Numbered from the stretch's first letter, positions 33,783-42,998 are shown. The stretch is 64,000 nt of DNA from Pelagibius sp050043265 (GCA_050043265.1 JBHJIR010000016.1:37227-101226); one strand, 5' to 3'. The notes: generated by a model not told the origin, from the sequence alone. Numbers and translations: made by a program.

Positions 33783-34022
33783 GGCCCAAAGGCTAGTGCG
33801 CCCCCGGCCCGGCGGCAACTGGAGAACGGCGCGCCGCCACGCGGCAGACTCGCTCGAAATTCCAGGAAATCCGCCAAAAACCCCCTGGATAGTCCGCAAA
33901 AAAGTTGGGGGCGAAACCGGCCCTGACTGTTACTATATTAAGGCTTACTGATCATTTGAGAGACGACGGCAACGTCGCCCCCGGCGTGGCGCCGGGATTG
34001 TAGATGGGTTGGGAGATTCCTG

Positions 34023-35021
34023 ATGGCTGAGATGATCGATCCCTTCGGCAGGGCGGTCAGCTATTTGCGCGTTTCGGTCACGGACCGCTGCGACTTCCGC
34101 TGTGTGTACTGCATGTCGGAAGACATGACCTTTTTGCCCAAAACAGAGATCCTCACCCTGGAGGAGCTGGACCGCGTGTGCAGCGCCTTCGTGCGCCAGG
34201 GCGTGAAGAAGCTGCGTATGACCGGCGGCGAGCCGCTGGTGCGCCGCGACATCATGAAGCTGTTCCGCTCGCTCTCGCGCCATCTCGACAGCGGCGAACT
34301 GGAAGAACTCACCCTCACCACCAACGCCAGCCAGCTCAACCGCTTCGCCCATGAACTGGTCGACTGCGGCGTGAAGCGGGTGAACGTCTCGCTGGATACC
34401 CTGGACCCGGACAAGTTCGCGGCGATCACCCGCTGGGGCAAGCTGGACAAGGTGATGGACGGCCTTGCCGCCGCCAAGGACGCCGGCCTCGCCATCAAGA
34501 TCAATGCCGTCGCGCTGAAGGGCGTGAACGACGACGAGGTGGACCGCCTGGTCGCCTGGTGCGGCGACGAGGGCTACGACCTCACCTTCATCGAGGTCAT
34601 GCCGATGGGCGAGATCGGCGAGCAGCGCATCGACCAGTACTGGCCGCTGTCCATGCTGCGCGCGCAGCTTGCCGAGAAGTGGACGCTGGACGACATCGAC
34701 TACCGCACCGGCGGCCCGGCCCGCTACTGCCGCGTGAAGGAAACCGGTGGACGCCTGGGCTTCATCACGCCGAGGACCCACAACTTCTGTGAAAGCTGCA
34801 ACCGGGTGCGCCTCACCTGCACCGGCACGCTGTACATGTGCCTGGGCCAGGACGACGCGGCCGACCTGCGCACGCCGCTGCGCGTCAGCGACGACGACGG
34901 TCCGCTGAACGAAGCGATCCTGGAAGCCATCGGCCGCAAACCCAAGGGCCACGACTTCATCATCGACCGCCGCCGCAAGCAGCCGTCGGTGTCCCGCCAC
35001 ATGAGCGTCACCGGCGGCTGA
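34023..35021 (+). CDS. moaA: GTP 3',8-cyclase MoaA
   Basis: A 332-residue radical-SAM enzyme that starts molybdopterin synthesis from GTP. The N-terminal cluster cysteines are Cys23, Cys27 and Cys30 in CDFRCVYC; MTGGEPLVRRDI near 65-76 binds SAM. The second cluster is formed by CESCNRVRLTC and CTGTLYMC near residues 257-278, and the chain ends with the conserved GG needed for activity. ATG 34023 is followed by AEMIDPFGR; GGAGATTCC is the ribosome site. With mobA, fdhD and the 4Fe-4S protein it makes this stretch rich in molybdenum cofactor genes. Confidence 0.96.
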   Translation: MAEMIDPFGRAVSYLRVSVTDRCDFRCVYCMSEDMTFLPKTEILTLEELDRVCSAFVRQGVKKLRMTGGEPLVRRDIMKLFRSLSRHLDSGELEELTLTTNASQLNRFAHELVDCGVKRVNVSLDTLDPDKFAAITRWGKLDKVMDGLAAAKDAGLAIKINAVALKGVNDDEVDRLVAWCGDEGYDLTFIEVMPMGEIGEQRIDQYWPLSMLRAQLAEKWTLDDIDYRTGGPARYCRVKETGGRLGFITPRTHNFCESCNRVRLTCTGTLYMCLGQDDAADLRTPLRVSDDDGPLNEAILEAIGRKPKGHDFIIDRRRKQPSVSRHMSVTGG

Positions 35022-35043
35022 CAGAGGCGCCTGACGCGCTCTT

Positions 35044-35493
35044 TCAGAGGGTCAGCTTTAAGCCTTCGTGGCTCGCCACAAAGCCCAGCGACTGGTAGAA
35101 GCGCAACGTATCGTCACGGCTCTTGTGCATGGTCAGTTGAACCAGCCCGCAGCCGCGTCGCCGGCATTCCCCGACAGCCCATTCGATCATGATATGGCCA
35201 AGGCCCTGGCCGCGCCGCGATGAAGCGATGCGCACGCTTTCGATCTGCCCGCGCCACATCCCCTTTAAGGACAAGCCGGGAACAAAGCTCAGCTGGAGGC
35301 AGCCGACCACTTCCCCGCCGTCATCCACCACGGCGAGAAACTGGTTGGGATCGCGTTCTATGGCCGCGAAGGCTTCGGCATAGCAAGGATCGCCCGGCGC
35401 CTCCCGCGCCTGTCCCAGCACGTCATCGGCCAGCAGGGCGACGATGGCCGGCAGGTCGCGCAGGGCGGCCTGTCTGATGGTCGCTTTTGTCAT
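35044..35493 (-). CDS. GNAT-family N-acetyltransferase
   Basis: A 149-residue acetyltransferase. IRQAALRDLPAIVALLADD opens the fold, IESVRIASSRRGQGLGHIMIEWAVGECRRRGC near 81-112 holds the acetyl-CoA pyrophosphate loop (RRGQGLG), and LRFYQSLGFVASHEGLKL ends it. ATG 35493 was preferred over an upstream one six codons earlier. Convergent with moaA and 36 bases downstream of the TSUP gene on the same strand. The acceptor is unknown; similarity is to small GNATs that often act on amino groups of amino acids or ribosomal proteins. Confidence 0.88.
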   Translation of the reverse strand: MTKATIRQAALRDLPAIVALLADDVLGQAREAPGDPCYAEAFAAIERDPNQFLAVVDDGGEVVGCLQLSFVPGLSLKGMWRGQIESVRIASSRRGQGLGHIMIEWAVGECRRRGCGLVQLTMHKSRDDTLRFYQSLGFVASHEGLKLTL

Positions 35494-35529
35494 GGCGCCT
35501 GAATAGCCCAAGACGCAGCGTGAAGCTTC

Positions 35530-36291
35530 CTAAAATTTCTGCCACAGAGGCAGCCCGGCGACCGCGACCAGCGCGCAGAGTCCCAGCGCGGCCCAACGGT
35601 AATGCGCGTCGCTGGCGTGGCGGAACAACCGGGCTCCGGCCACGGTGGCCAGGGCGTAGACCGGCAGCAGCGTGAGCGCCTCGCGCAACGCAGCCAGCGT
35701 CAGCAGGCCGTTCAGCCATTGGGTGATCCCGGCGGCGACCGACAGCAAGCCGAAGACGGCATAGATGTTCTCGCGCACCTGGGCGGCACCCGAACGGCCG
35801 CCAAGCCAGAACAGGATCAGCGGCGGCCCGTAGAGGCTGGCCGCCCCACCGGCGAGGCCGGCAAGGCCGCCGACCGCCGCCGTCCCGGCCAGGGGCAGCG
35901 ACCGCTGCAGCCGCCAGCCGCTGGCCAGCACGCCGACGGCCAGCAGCACCAGCAGCGAGATCGCCCAACGCATGGTCTGCGGGTCGACCGAGACCAGCAG
36001 GGCGACGCCCAAGGGGATGGTCAGCGTAGCGCCGCCCGCCAGCGGCAGAATTTCCATCCAGCAGCAGCGCCGGAACGACGGCAGCGTGATGTGCAGCGTG
36101 GCGAGGTTGTCCGCGACGAACAGCAGCGGCACCGCCACCTCCGGGCGCACCACGATGCCGGCCAGGGGCAGGAAGATCATCGCCGCGCCAAAGCCGGAAA
36201 AGCCGCGCACCAGGCCCGCCAGCGCCGCCGCGCCGGCCAGCCACAGGAAGCGTTCACCGCTGAAATGCGCCCACAGCGCCGCCGTATCCAT
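35530..36291 (-). CDS. TSUP-family (TauE/SafE) membrane protein
   Basis: A 253-residue inner-membrane protein with about eight segments. LVRGFSGFGAAMIFLPLAGIV near residues 27-47 and GGAASLYGPPLILFWLGG near 147-164 are the repeated TSUP signatures. It is a second, clearly different member of the family found at 29222. Divergent from the LysR gene at 36452 across a 160-base region full of CTGCA repeats, so the LysR protein probably controls this exporter. Substrate is likely a sulfur-containing or small organic anion. Confidence 0.88.
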   Translation of the reverse strand: MDTAALWAHFSGERFLWLAGAAALAGLVRGFSGFGAAMIFLPLAGIVVRPEVAVPLLFVADNLATLHITLPSFRRCCWMEILPLAGGATLTIPLGVALLVSVDPQTMRWAISLLVLLAVGVLASGWRLQRSLPLAGTAAVGGLAGLAGGAASLYGPPLILFWLGGRSGAAQVRENIYAVFGLLSVAAGITQWLNGLLTLAALREALTLLPVYALATVAGARLFRHASDAHYRWAALGLCALVAVAGLPLWQKF

Positions 36292-36392
36292 GAGTCTGCT
36301 CTCCGTCCCTGCCGGGTCCGCCCGCCGTGGCCTGACGCCGTGGCCTGACGCCGGGATCCTGCTCTTGGCGCGTCGGCCCCCGCCGTGATATG

Positions 36393-36449
36393 CCTGCAGC
36401 GATGCAGGTTCAATTCAAAGAGTTGCAGTATTTTTCTGCAAATTTGCAG
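36393..36449. promoter_or_regulatory. cluster of CTGCA-centred inverted repeats, candidate LysR sites
   Basis: CCTGCA-GCGA-TGCAGG (36393-36408) and TTGCAG-N7-CTGCAA (36423-36441) are both perfect inverted repeats, and a further TTTGCAG lies at 36443-36449. They fill the LysR/TSUP divergent gap right up to the LysR ATG. Two similar palindromes with a helix-turn spacing fit a LysR tetramer site. Confidence 0.55.
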
Positions 36450-36451
36450 AC

Positions 36452-37333
36452 ATGAAGGCGCCGCTGCAGTGGTCGGACCTGCGGGTTATCCTGGCGCTGG
36501 CCCGTGACGGCAGCCTGTCGGCGGCGGCCCAGAGCCTTGGCGTCGACCAGACCACCGTGAGCCGCCGCCTGGCCGCCGTGGAAGCGGCCTTGGCGGGCCG
36601 CCTGTTCCTGCGCGAACGCGGACGGCTGCTGCCCACGGCCCTGGGGGAGACGGCGATCGCCCGCGCCGGCGAGGTGGAGTCCGCCGTCGGCGCCCTGGAA
36701 ACCGCCGCCTCGGCGTCGGGCGATGCCGTGGCCGGGCGGGTACGCATGACGGCGGTGCCGATCCTGGTGAACCAGTTGATCGTGCCGCGCCTGGGCGATC
36801 TGCTGGCGCGCTTTCCCAGCCTGCAGGTCGATGCCATTGCGGACTCGCGCGCCCTCAGCCTCAGCCGCGGCGAGACCGACATCGCGCTGCGCTTCGCCCG
36901 GCCGGAAAGCGGCAGCGGCCTGTGCCGCAAAATCGGCGCCCTCGCCTTTTCGGTCTATGCGCCGCGCGGCGCCGCCCCGGACGGCCTGCCCTGGGTCACT
37001 TACGAAGACCGCTTCCTGCATTTCCCTCAGGCACGCTGGGTCGCCGCCAATGTTCCTGCGGACAAGCTGGCACGGCTGCGCATCAACGACGCCGAGGGGC
37101 TGGTGCAGGCGGTACGCTCGGGCCTCGGGCTCGGCGTGCTGCCCGACTTCATGGCCACCCGCGACCCGGCGCTGGTGCGGGTGTCGCCGGCGCCGGTGCT
37201 GCACCGCGACCTCTGGCTGCTGGTCCATCCCGACCTGCGGCAGCTGCCGCGGGTGGGCGCGGCGATGGCGTGGCTGGCCGGGCTGCCGGCGCAGCTCGCC
37301 CGCGAGGCTGCCCCGCAGGAACCCGCTGCCTGA
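36452..37333 (+). CDS. LysR-family transcriptional regulator
   Basis: A 293-residue regulator. The winged helix covers WSDLRVILALARDGSLSAAAQSLGVDQTTVSRRLAAVEAALAGRLFLRERGRLLPTALGE (about residues 7-67), followed by a periplasmic-binding-like effector domain (about 93-280). It belongs to the same short subgroup as the regulator at 56807 (both have VDQ/IDQ-T-S/T-V/A-RRL in the recognition helix). Start ATG 36452 lies immediately after the palindrome cluster, so it probably represses itself while activating the divergent TSUP gene. Confidence 0.92.
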   Translation: MKAPLQWSDLRVILALARDGSLSAAAQSLGVDQTTVSRRLAAVEAALAGRLFLRERGRLLPTALGETAIARAGEVESAVGALETAASASGDAVAGRVRMTAVPILVNQLIVPRLGDLLARFPSLQVDAIADSRALSLSRGETDIALRFARPESGSGLCRKIGALAFSVYAPRGAAPDGLPWVTYEDRFLHFPQARWVAANVPADKLARLRINDAEGLVQAVRSGLGLGVLPDFMATRDPALVRVSPAPVLHRDLWLLVHPDLRQLPRVGAAMAWLAGLPAQLAREAAPQEPAA

Positions 37334-37348
37334 GACCTTGTCCGCGGA

Positions 37349-37849
37349 CTACTGGATGGTGATCTGGTGGGCGAAGTCGCGGCCGTTGGAGATGGTGATC
37401 TGCTCGAAGCCCAGCATCTTCGCCAGATCGAAGAAGGTGTAGTAGTCCTCCACCCCAAGCTCGGAAAACATCGGCAGCAGGCGGGCGGCCGCGGTCATCT
37501 GGGCAAAGATCGCGCGCGCCCGATAGAGGGTGTCGATGCGGCCGTCCTGCAGCGCGACGATGATCATCTTTTCGGCCTCGGCACCCTTGGCAAAGATCGC
37601 CGCGGTCGGCGGATAGGGCGCCTTGTTCTGGTCGTTGGTGATGCTGGTGACGAAGGCGATGCGAGACTTACGCGAGGCATCCGGGATCGTATAGGCCCGC
37701 GCCTCATAGACCTCCGAGGTGGCCGGCTCCGGATAGTAATATCCGGCATGGCGGTCGTCCGTCGCGGTCTGCGCCGCCGCTTCCGCCGCCATCATGGTCG
37801 CGGCCATCATCGATACCAGCAGCGCCGCCAGCCAAGTCCGCACCCGCAT
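37349..37849 (-). CDS. exported protein of unknown function
   Basis: A 166-residue protein with a signal peptide (residues 1-29, ending AEAAAQ-T). The mature part starts DRHAGYYYPEP near 34 and continues AYTIPDASRKSRIAFVTSIT near 54 and GRIDTLYRARAIFAQMTAAARLLPMF near 104. I recall similar alphaproteobacterial proteins beside NAD kinase genes, some with a doubtful molybdopterin label, but no domain with known function was recognised. GGGAGGGTGGC lies well placed before ATG 37849. It is divergent from NAD kinase at 38073 and convergent with the LysR gene. Confidence 0.75.
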   Translation of the reverse strand: MRVRTWLAALLVSMMAATMMAAEAAAQTATDDRHAGYYYPEPATSEVYEARAYTIPDASRKSRIAFVTSITNDQNKAPYPPTAAIFAKGAEAEKMIIVALQDGRIDTLYRARAIFAQMTAAARLLPMFSELGVEDYYTFFDLAKMLGFEQITISNGRDFAHQITIQ

Positions 37850-38072
37850 GCCACCCTCCCTGCTCACCCCTGAAGAAGACGAGGCGCCAGACTGCGGCAG
37901 CCTTCGGGAATTGGCAAGTTGGGGTTTGGTTAACCTTGGCGCCGGGCCCCTGCCCAGCCCTGGCGCCGTCCGGAGAGAACGCTATACTCCCCGCGCGGCC
38001 GGTCCGCCCGGGGGATTCGACCGGGGGGTTCACCCGGCCGCAGTTGAAGACAGTTCAGGGGCCACCAGTGCC

Positions 38073-38840
38073 ATGACCCGACGCAGTTTCGCGCTGGTTG
38101 CCAGCGACACGCCCGAAGCCACAGAGGCCAAGGCGCGCCTCGAGGCGCGCTATGGCGCCGGCGATGTCGACAATGCCGACGTCATCGTCGCCCTGGGCGG
38201 CGACGGTTTCATGCTGGAGACCCTGCACCGCTTTATCGAACGCAGCGTGCCGATCTACGGCATGAACTGCGGCACCGTCGGCTTCATGATGAACACCTAC
38301 GAGGAAGACACCCTTGCCGAGCGCGTCGCCGCCGCCCAGCAGGTCACGCTGCACCCCTTGCGCATGCACGCCGATACCGTGGCCGGCGAGAAGGCCGATG
38401 CGCTGGCGATCAATGAAGTCTCGCTGCTGCGCGAAAGCCGCCAGGCCGCCAAGATCACGATCTCGGTCGACGGCGTGAAGCGCATGGACGAACTGGTCTG
38501 CGACGGCGTCATGCTGGCAACGCCCGCCGGCAGCACCGCCTACAACCTCTCCGCCCATGGCCCGATCATTCCGATCGGTGCGCAGCTGCTGGCGCTGACC
38601 CCGATCAGCGTGTTCCGGCCGCGGCGCTGGCGCGGCGCCCTGCTGCCGGCCCGCGCCGAGGTGATCTTCGAGGTGCGCGAGGCGGCCAAGCGCCCGGTCA
38701 GCGCCACCGCCGACTTCACCGAGGTCCGCGACGTCGCCCGCGTCACCGTCTGCGAAGACCAGAGCGTCGACCTGAACCTGCTGTTCGACCCGGAACACAA
38801 TCTGGAAGAACGCATCGTCAAGGAACAGTTCCAGCCCTAG
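38073..38840 (+). CDS. nadK: NAD kinase
   Basis: A 255-residue enzyme making NADP from NAD and ATP. ALGGDGFMLETLH near residues 40-52 is the diagnostic GGDG loop, YGMNCGTVGFMMN near 67-79 and NEVSLLRES near 118-126 follow, and DGVMLATPAGSTAYNLSAHGP near 146-166 is the NAD-binding block. Length is typical for alphaproteobacteria. The longer in-frame reading upstream has no coding character; ATG 38073 follows a usable AGTTCAGGGG. A perfect 10-base inverted repeat follows the stop. Confidence 0.95.
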   Translation: MTRRSFALVASDTPEATEAKARLEARYGAGDVDNADVIVALGGDGFMLETLHRFIERSVPIYGMNCGTVGFMMNTYEEDTLAERVAAAQQVTLHPLRMHADTVAGEKADALAINEVSLLRESRQAAKITISVDGVKRMDELVCDGVMLATPAGSTAYNLSAHGPIIPIGAQLLALTPISVFRPRRWRGALLPARAEVIFEVREAAKRPVSATADFTEVRDVARVTVCEDQSVDLNLLFDPEHNLEERIVKEQFQP

Positions 38841-38858
38841 AAAGCGCCGTGAACACGC

Positions 38859-38883
38859 GTGAAAAAATCCGGCATTTTTTCAC
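38859..38883. terminator. perfect inverted repeat after nadK
   Basis: GTGAAAAAAT (38859-38868) and ATTTTTTCAC (38874-38883) flank a 5-base CCGGC loop, a perfect 10-base stem 18 bases past the stop. The T-run is inside the stem and the stem is A/T-rich, so it may act as a weak bidirectional terminator or as a protein site. Confidence 0.5.
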
Positions 38884-38918
38884 CGACGCGCACCGCGGTC
38901 CTGCGCCTCGGCCCTGTC

Positions 38919-38963
38919 GGCCAATTGATCGGTATATTCGATCGTAACGGCCAATAATATTCG
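38919..38963. promoter_or_regulatory. direct GGCCAAT repeats before the glycoside-hydrolase-like gene
   Basis: GGCCAAT occurs at 38919-38925 and 38949-38955, each followed closely by ATATTCG, with GATCG twice between them. It is an A/T-rich island about 80-115 bases before the gene at 39037 and the likely promoter/operator zone for the amine-transport operon. Confidence 0.35.
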
Positions 38964-39036
38964 CTTATTCGCTCAAAGGTCCTGCCATAGCATTCATCGG
39001 GTCACCGCCGATGAACGTTGAACAGAGCCTTGAAGC

Positions 39037-41760
39037 ATGTCGCGCCGGAACGAGCAGCCAGACGAAAAACGCGCCGCAGGGCCGACGACGCTGTATTTCC
39101 GCGTCATCGGCGATGCCCAGGCCGCCGGCCTGCCCCACCAGGTCGACTGGGCCGTCGGTGAGCTGGCAAGCCGCCTCGACAGCCTGGCGGTCGCCCTGCG
39201 CCCGGCCGGACAACCTTCCGGCGACGGCGAGGCCAGCATCGTTGTCGCCCTGGGCGCCGGCGAGGAGATCGGGCACGCGGCCCGGGCCGCGGACGTCGCG
39301 CTGCCCGACGCCCCAGAATCCTTCGCCATCTTCGCCGGCAGCGGTGCCGCCTCAGAAGGGCTCTACGTCTACGGCGCCGACCTGCGCGGCCTGATCTACG
39401 CGATCCTGGAACTGGCGGACCGCGCCGAGTGCACCGGCAGCCTGCCCGATGCGGCAGCCTTTGCGGTCCCCCTCGTGGAGCGGCCGGCGGCCGCGGTGCG
39501 CAGCATCTCCCGCTGCTTTCAAAGCGACGTCGAAGACCGCGCCTGGTTTCACGACCGCGACGGCTGGCGGGCCTACCTGACGCTGCTGGCGACACACCGG
39601 ATCAACCGGATCTCGCTGACCCTGGGGATGCAGTACAACTACCCCTACGGCAACGAGTTTCTGTCGGACGTCTATTTCTATTTCGCCTATCCCTTTCTCG
39701 TCTGCGTGCCGGGCTACGACGTCGCGGCCTCGAACCTGCCGGCGACGGAGCGCCGCCGCAATCTGGATACGCTGAAGTTCATCGGCCAGGAAGCGGCGCG
39801 CCGCGGCCTGGAGTTCCAGCTAGGCCTGTGGACCCAGAACTACGACTTCGACGACTGCCCCAAGGCCAATCATCAGATCACCGGCGTGACCGACGACAAC
39901 CTGGCCGGTTACTGCCGCGACGCCCTGGCGACGATCCTGGCCGAGGTCCCGGAAATCAGCGGCCTGACTTTGCGGGTGCATGTGGAGTGCGGCATTCCCG
40001 AGGGGCGTTACGATTTCTGGCGCACCTACTTCACGGCGGTCCGGCAAGCCGGGCGCCCGATCCGCCTGGACCTGCATGCCAAAGGCATCGACGGCGAGCT
40101 GATCGAGACCGCCCTGGCAACGGGCATGCCGGTGTCGGTCTCGCCGAAGTACACCTCCGAACACCTCGGGTTGCCCTATCACCAGACGTCGATCCGGCAA
40201 CTCGAGCAACCAGCGCCGGAGCAACCGGCGGAACAAACGGCGGGGCGCGACCTGACCACGCTCTATTCCGGCCGCGATGCCGAAAAGCACGCCGCCAAAT
40301 GGAAGTTCAGCGAAGGGTCGCGCAAGTTCATGCGCTACAGCTACGGCGACCTGCTGCGCGAGGACCGGCCCTACGACATCGTCTACCGGATCTGGCCCGG
40401 CACCCTGCGCGTCCTGCTGTGGGGCGACCCTGCCCTGGCCGGAGGCTATGGCCGATCCTCCACCTTCTGCGGCGCCAAGGGCGTCGAACTCTGCGAGCCG
40501 CTGTCCTTCAAGGGGCGCATGGGCACCGGTGCCCCGGGCCGGCGCAGCGGCTACAAGGCCGACGACCCGGACAGCCCCGCGGATTGGCAGAAGTTCGCCT
40601 ACACCTACCGCGTCTGGGGACGCTCGCTCTACGACCCGGAAGCCGACCCGCAGGCCTTCCACCGCGACCTGACCAAGCGCTTCGGGCCGGCCGCGGCACC
40701 GTGCGGGCGCGCTCTGGCGAGCGCCAGCCGTATTCTGCCCCTCATCACCCTGGCGCACACGCCCACGGCCTCCAACAATTCCTACTGGCCCGAGATGTAC
40801 CAGAACATGTCGCTGGTTCACGAGGCGCCGTATCTGCCTTACGGCTACGAGCTGTTCAAGCCGGCCCGCTTCGGCACGGTCGGGTCATGCGACCCGCAAC
40901 TCTTCATGTCGCCCGCCGCGTTCGCGCAGTGCGTCTATCGCGGCGACAGTATCCGCCGGATCGCACCGCTGACCTGGGCCAACTGGCTGGACGACCTGGC
41001 GACAACGGCCCAAGTCGACATCGCCCGCGCCACCACCCTGGCCGACGCGGGAACCGGGGAGTTCGAGCGCTTCCGGGTGGACGTCACCATCCTGGCCGCC
41101 ATCGGCAAGTTCTTCGCCGAGAAAGTCAGGGCCGCCGTGTTCTGGGAATACTACCTGCTGTCCGGCGAAGCCCGGGCGGCGCAGGACGCCCTGGAGCGCT
41201 ACCACCGGGCGCGCGATGCCTGGCAGGAGGCGGCGCGGGCCTGCCGCGACGTCTATGTCGAGGACATCACCTACGGCCCGCACGCCTGGCTGCGCGGACG
41301 CTGGGACGACCGCCTGCCGGCCATCGAGCGCGACATCGAGGACATGGCCGCCTGCGCCGCGGAAGACCGGCTCGCCGGCACCAGCGAGAGTGCCTTGGGC
41401 CTTGCCCACCTAGCGCATTTCCACAGCTGGTCGACGGCCCAGCGGCATCCCTGCCGCCATACCCCGCCGGACGGCTTCACCCGGGGCGGCGACCTCGCGC
41501 TGTCGTGCAAGCCCCTCGGCGCATCCCGGCACGACGTTTTCCTGCACTACCGCCACGTGAACCAGTCCGAGCCCTGGCAATGCGTCGCGATGGACTGGAG
41601 CAACGAAGCGTACCAGGCCCGCATCGCCGGGGACTACACCCGCTCCTCCTTCCCCCTGCAGTACTACTTCGAGATCCAGGAAGAGGCCTGCGCGAAGTTC
41701 TATCCCGGGCTCGTCGACACGCTTTCCAACCAGCCCTACTTCGTCCTGCACGGATCGTAA
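39037..41760 (+). CDS. large glycoside-hydrolase-like protein (alpha-glucuronidase/GH20-type N-terminal domain), cytoplasmic
   Basis: A 907-residue protein without signal peptide. Residues about 17-140 look like the alpha/beta domain that precedes TIM barrels in GH20, GH67 and GH115 enzymes (LYVYGADLRGLIYAILELADRAE). A barrel-like region follows (about 150-560: RSISRCFQSDVEDRAWFHDRDGWRAYL, NRISLTLGMQYNYPY, LTLRVHVECGIPEGRYDFW, RIWPGTLRVLLWGDP). The rest is helical, ending near NQPYFVLHGS. Catalytic acids could not be placed with confidence. It is first in line with a PotD/A/B/C-type transporter 68 bases on, so it may split an imported glycosylated amine or sugar acid. Start ATG is in CATGTCGCGC at 39037 with a weak ribosome site. 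Confidence 0.6.
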   Translation: MSRRNEQPDEKRAAGPTTLYFRVIGDAQAAGLPHQVDWAVGELASRLDSLAVALRPAGQPSGDGEASIVVALGAGEEIGHAARAADVALPDAPESFAIFAGSGAASEGLYVYGADLRGLIYAILELADRAECTGSLPDAAAFAVPLVERPAAAVRSISRCFQSDVEDRAWFHDRDGWRAYLTLLATHRINRISLTLGMQYNYPYGNEFLSDVYFYFAYPFLVCVPGYDVAASNLPATERRRNLDTLKFIGQEAARRGLEFQLGLWTQNYDFDDCPKANHQITGVTDDNLAGYCRDALATILAEVPEISGLTLRVHVECGIPEGRYDFWRTYFTAVRQAGRPIRLDLHAKGIDGELIETALATGMPVSVSPKYTSEHLGLPYHQTSIRQLEQPAPEQPAEQTAGRDLTTLYSGRDAEKHAAKWKFSEGSRKFMRYSYGDLLREDRPYDIVYRIWPGTLRVLLWGDPALAGGYGRSSTFCGAKGVELCEPLSFKGRMGTGAPGRRSGYKADDPDSPADWQKFAYTYRVWGRSLYDPEADPQAFHRDLTKRFGPAAAPCGRALASASRILPLITLAHTPTASNNSYWPEMYQNMSLVHEAPYLPYGYELFKPARFGTVGSCDPQLFMSPAAFAQCVYRGDSIRRIAPLTWANWLDDLATTAQVDIARATTLADAGTGEFERFRVDVTILAAIGKFFAEKVRAAVFWEYYLLSGEARAAQDALERYHRARDAWQEAARACRDVYVEDITYGPHAWLRGRWDDRLPAIERDIEDMAACAAEDRLAGTSESALGLAHLAHFHSWSTAQRHPCRHTPPDGFTRGGDLALSCKPLGASRHDVFLHYRHVNQSEPWQCVAMDWSNEAYQARIAGDYTRSSFPLQYYFEIQEEACAKFYPGLVDTLSNQPYFVLHGS

Positions 41761-41828
41761 GCCGGCCAATGAATCCGGCCAATAAAGAATGAACGTAAGA
41801 AAACCAAATTGAACAAGGAGATGGCAAA

Positions 41829-42899
41829 ATGAATGGTGTTCTAAAAGGCCTGCTTGCAGGTGTGATCGTCCTGAGCTCCGCCACGGCCAGTCAGGCGGAG
41901 ACGCTGCGGCTGCTGACCTGGGGCGGCTACGCACCGGACGCGGTCATCAAGCTCTTCGAAGAAAAATATCCCGACATCGACGTCGAGGTGACTTTCTCCA
42001 ACAACGAGGAAATCGTCGCCAAGCTGCGCGCCACCAGCGGTGCCGGCTTTGACCTGGCGCAGCCCAGCGTATCGCGCATCGTCGCGGCGCAGACCGAATA
42101 CGGCATCTACAAGCCGATCGATCTTTCCAAGATCGACACCAGCGTACTCCAGCCCGCGATGATGAAAGCGATGGAGCAGAATGCGAAGATCGACGGCGAG
42201 ATCTATTCGGTGCCGCACCTGTGGGGCACCCAGGGCCTGATCGTCGACAAGAGCAAGGCCCCCGACATCAACGGCTGGAGCGACCTCTGCGATCCCCAAT
42301 ACAAGGGCCGGGTGTCCATGCGCCTGAAGCGGGGAATCCTGCTGGGCATGGCGTTCGACATGGGCAAGGATCCCTTCGCCGCCTACGACGACCCCGCCGA
42401 ATACCAGAAGATCCTGGACGAACTGACCGACAAGCTGATTGCCTGCAAGGAGAACGTGAAAGCCTACTGGACCGGCGGCGACGACCTGACCCGGCTGTTG
42501 CTTTCAGGCGAAGTGGTCGCTTCCGACGCCTGGGACTCGACCGCTTTCAAGCTGTATTCCCAGAACCCCAACATCGTTTTCGTGCCGACGCGCACCGGCG
42601 CGCTGGCCTGGATCGACACCTTCACCCTGCCGTCCCGGGGCGAGGCTGACGATGCGGCCTACAAGTGGATCAACTTCGTGATGCAGCCCGAAATCGTCAC
42701 CATGATCTCGGAGTCCTCCGGTGCCATCAGTGCCGTCAAAGGGTCCATCGATCTGATGCCGGCTTCCGCCAAGGCAGCCGTCGAAGCGGCCTTCGACGAT
42801 GCGGCGCTGGAGAACCTGAAATTCATGCCCAGTGTTCCCGCCGGGATCGAGGACATGGAAGGCAAGGTGTTCGATCGCGTGAAAGCGGCAACGAACTGA
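41829..42899 (+). CDS. PotD/PotF-like ABC transporter substrate-binding protein
   Basis: A 356-residue periplasmic protein with signal peptide (residues 1-23, ASQA-ET). LRLLTWGGYAPDAVIKLFEEKYPDIDVEVTFSNNEEIVAKL near 25-65 and GEIYSVPHLWGTQGLIVDKSKAP near 117-139 are the spermidine/putrescine-binding family. In PotD/PotF a set of aspartate, glutamate and tryptophan residues holds the polyamine; Trp and Asp are present in the YWTGGDDLTRLL and SDAWDSTAF stretches near 203 and 225, but the exact pocket cannot be compared here. AAGGAG lies before ATG 41829. A strong hairpin follows the stop. Confidence 0.9.
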   Translation: MNGVLKGLLAGVIVLSSATASQAETLRLLTWGGYAPDAVIKLFEEKYPDIDVEVTFSNNEEIVAKLRATSGAGFDLAQPSVSRIVAAQTEYGIYKPIDLSKIDTSVLQPAMMKAMEQNAKIDGEIYSVPHLWGTQGLIVDKSKAPDINGWSDLCDPQYKGRVSMRLKRGILLGMAFDMGKDPFAAYDDPAEYQKILDELTDKLIACKENVKAYWTGGDDLTRLLLSGEVVASDAWDSTAFKLYSQNPNIVFVPTRTGALAWIDTFTLPSRGEADDAAYKWINFVMQPEIVTMISESSGAISAVKGSIDLMPASAKAAVEAAFDDAALENLKFMPSVPAGIEDMEGKVFDRVKAATN

Positions 42900-42923
42900 C
42901 ACGACGCGCCGTTCCGACCTGAA

Positions 42924-42957
42924 CCCGTGGGGATGGGGAAAACCCCATCCCCACGGG
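42924..42957 (+). terminator. perfect 15-base-pair hairpin after the binding-protein gene
   Basis: Arms at 42924-42938 and 42943-42957 are fully complementary around an AAAA loop. No T-run follows, so it is more likely an intercistronic stem that protects or attenuates, giving more binding protein than membrane parts, than a full terminator. Confidence 0.75.
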
Positions 42958-42998
42958 ACAGAAGATCAGCCCCCAATACCGATCCGTGAGACGCCCTT

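Noticed and set aside
33900..34022. Molybdenum cofactor riboswitch before moaA
   Set aside because: The region is short and lacks the conserved helices of the MoCo motif as far as can be read by eye.
39429..41792. 787-codon frame inside the glycoside-hydrolase-like gene
   Set aside because: Overlapping frame of low-complexity Arg/Gly/Pro composition; no start signal.
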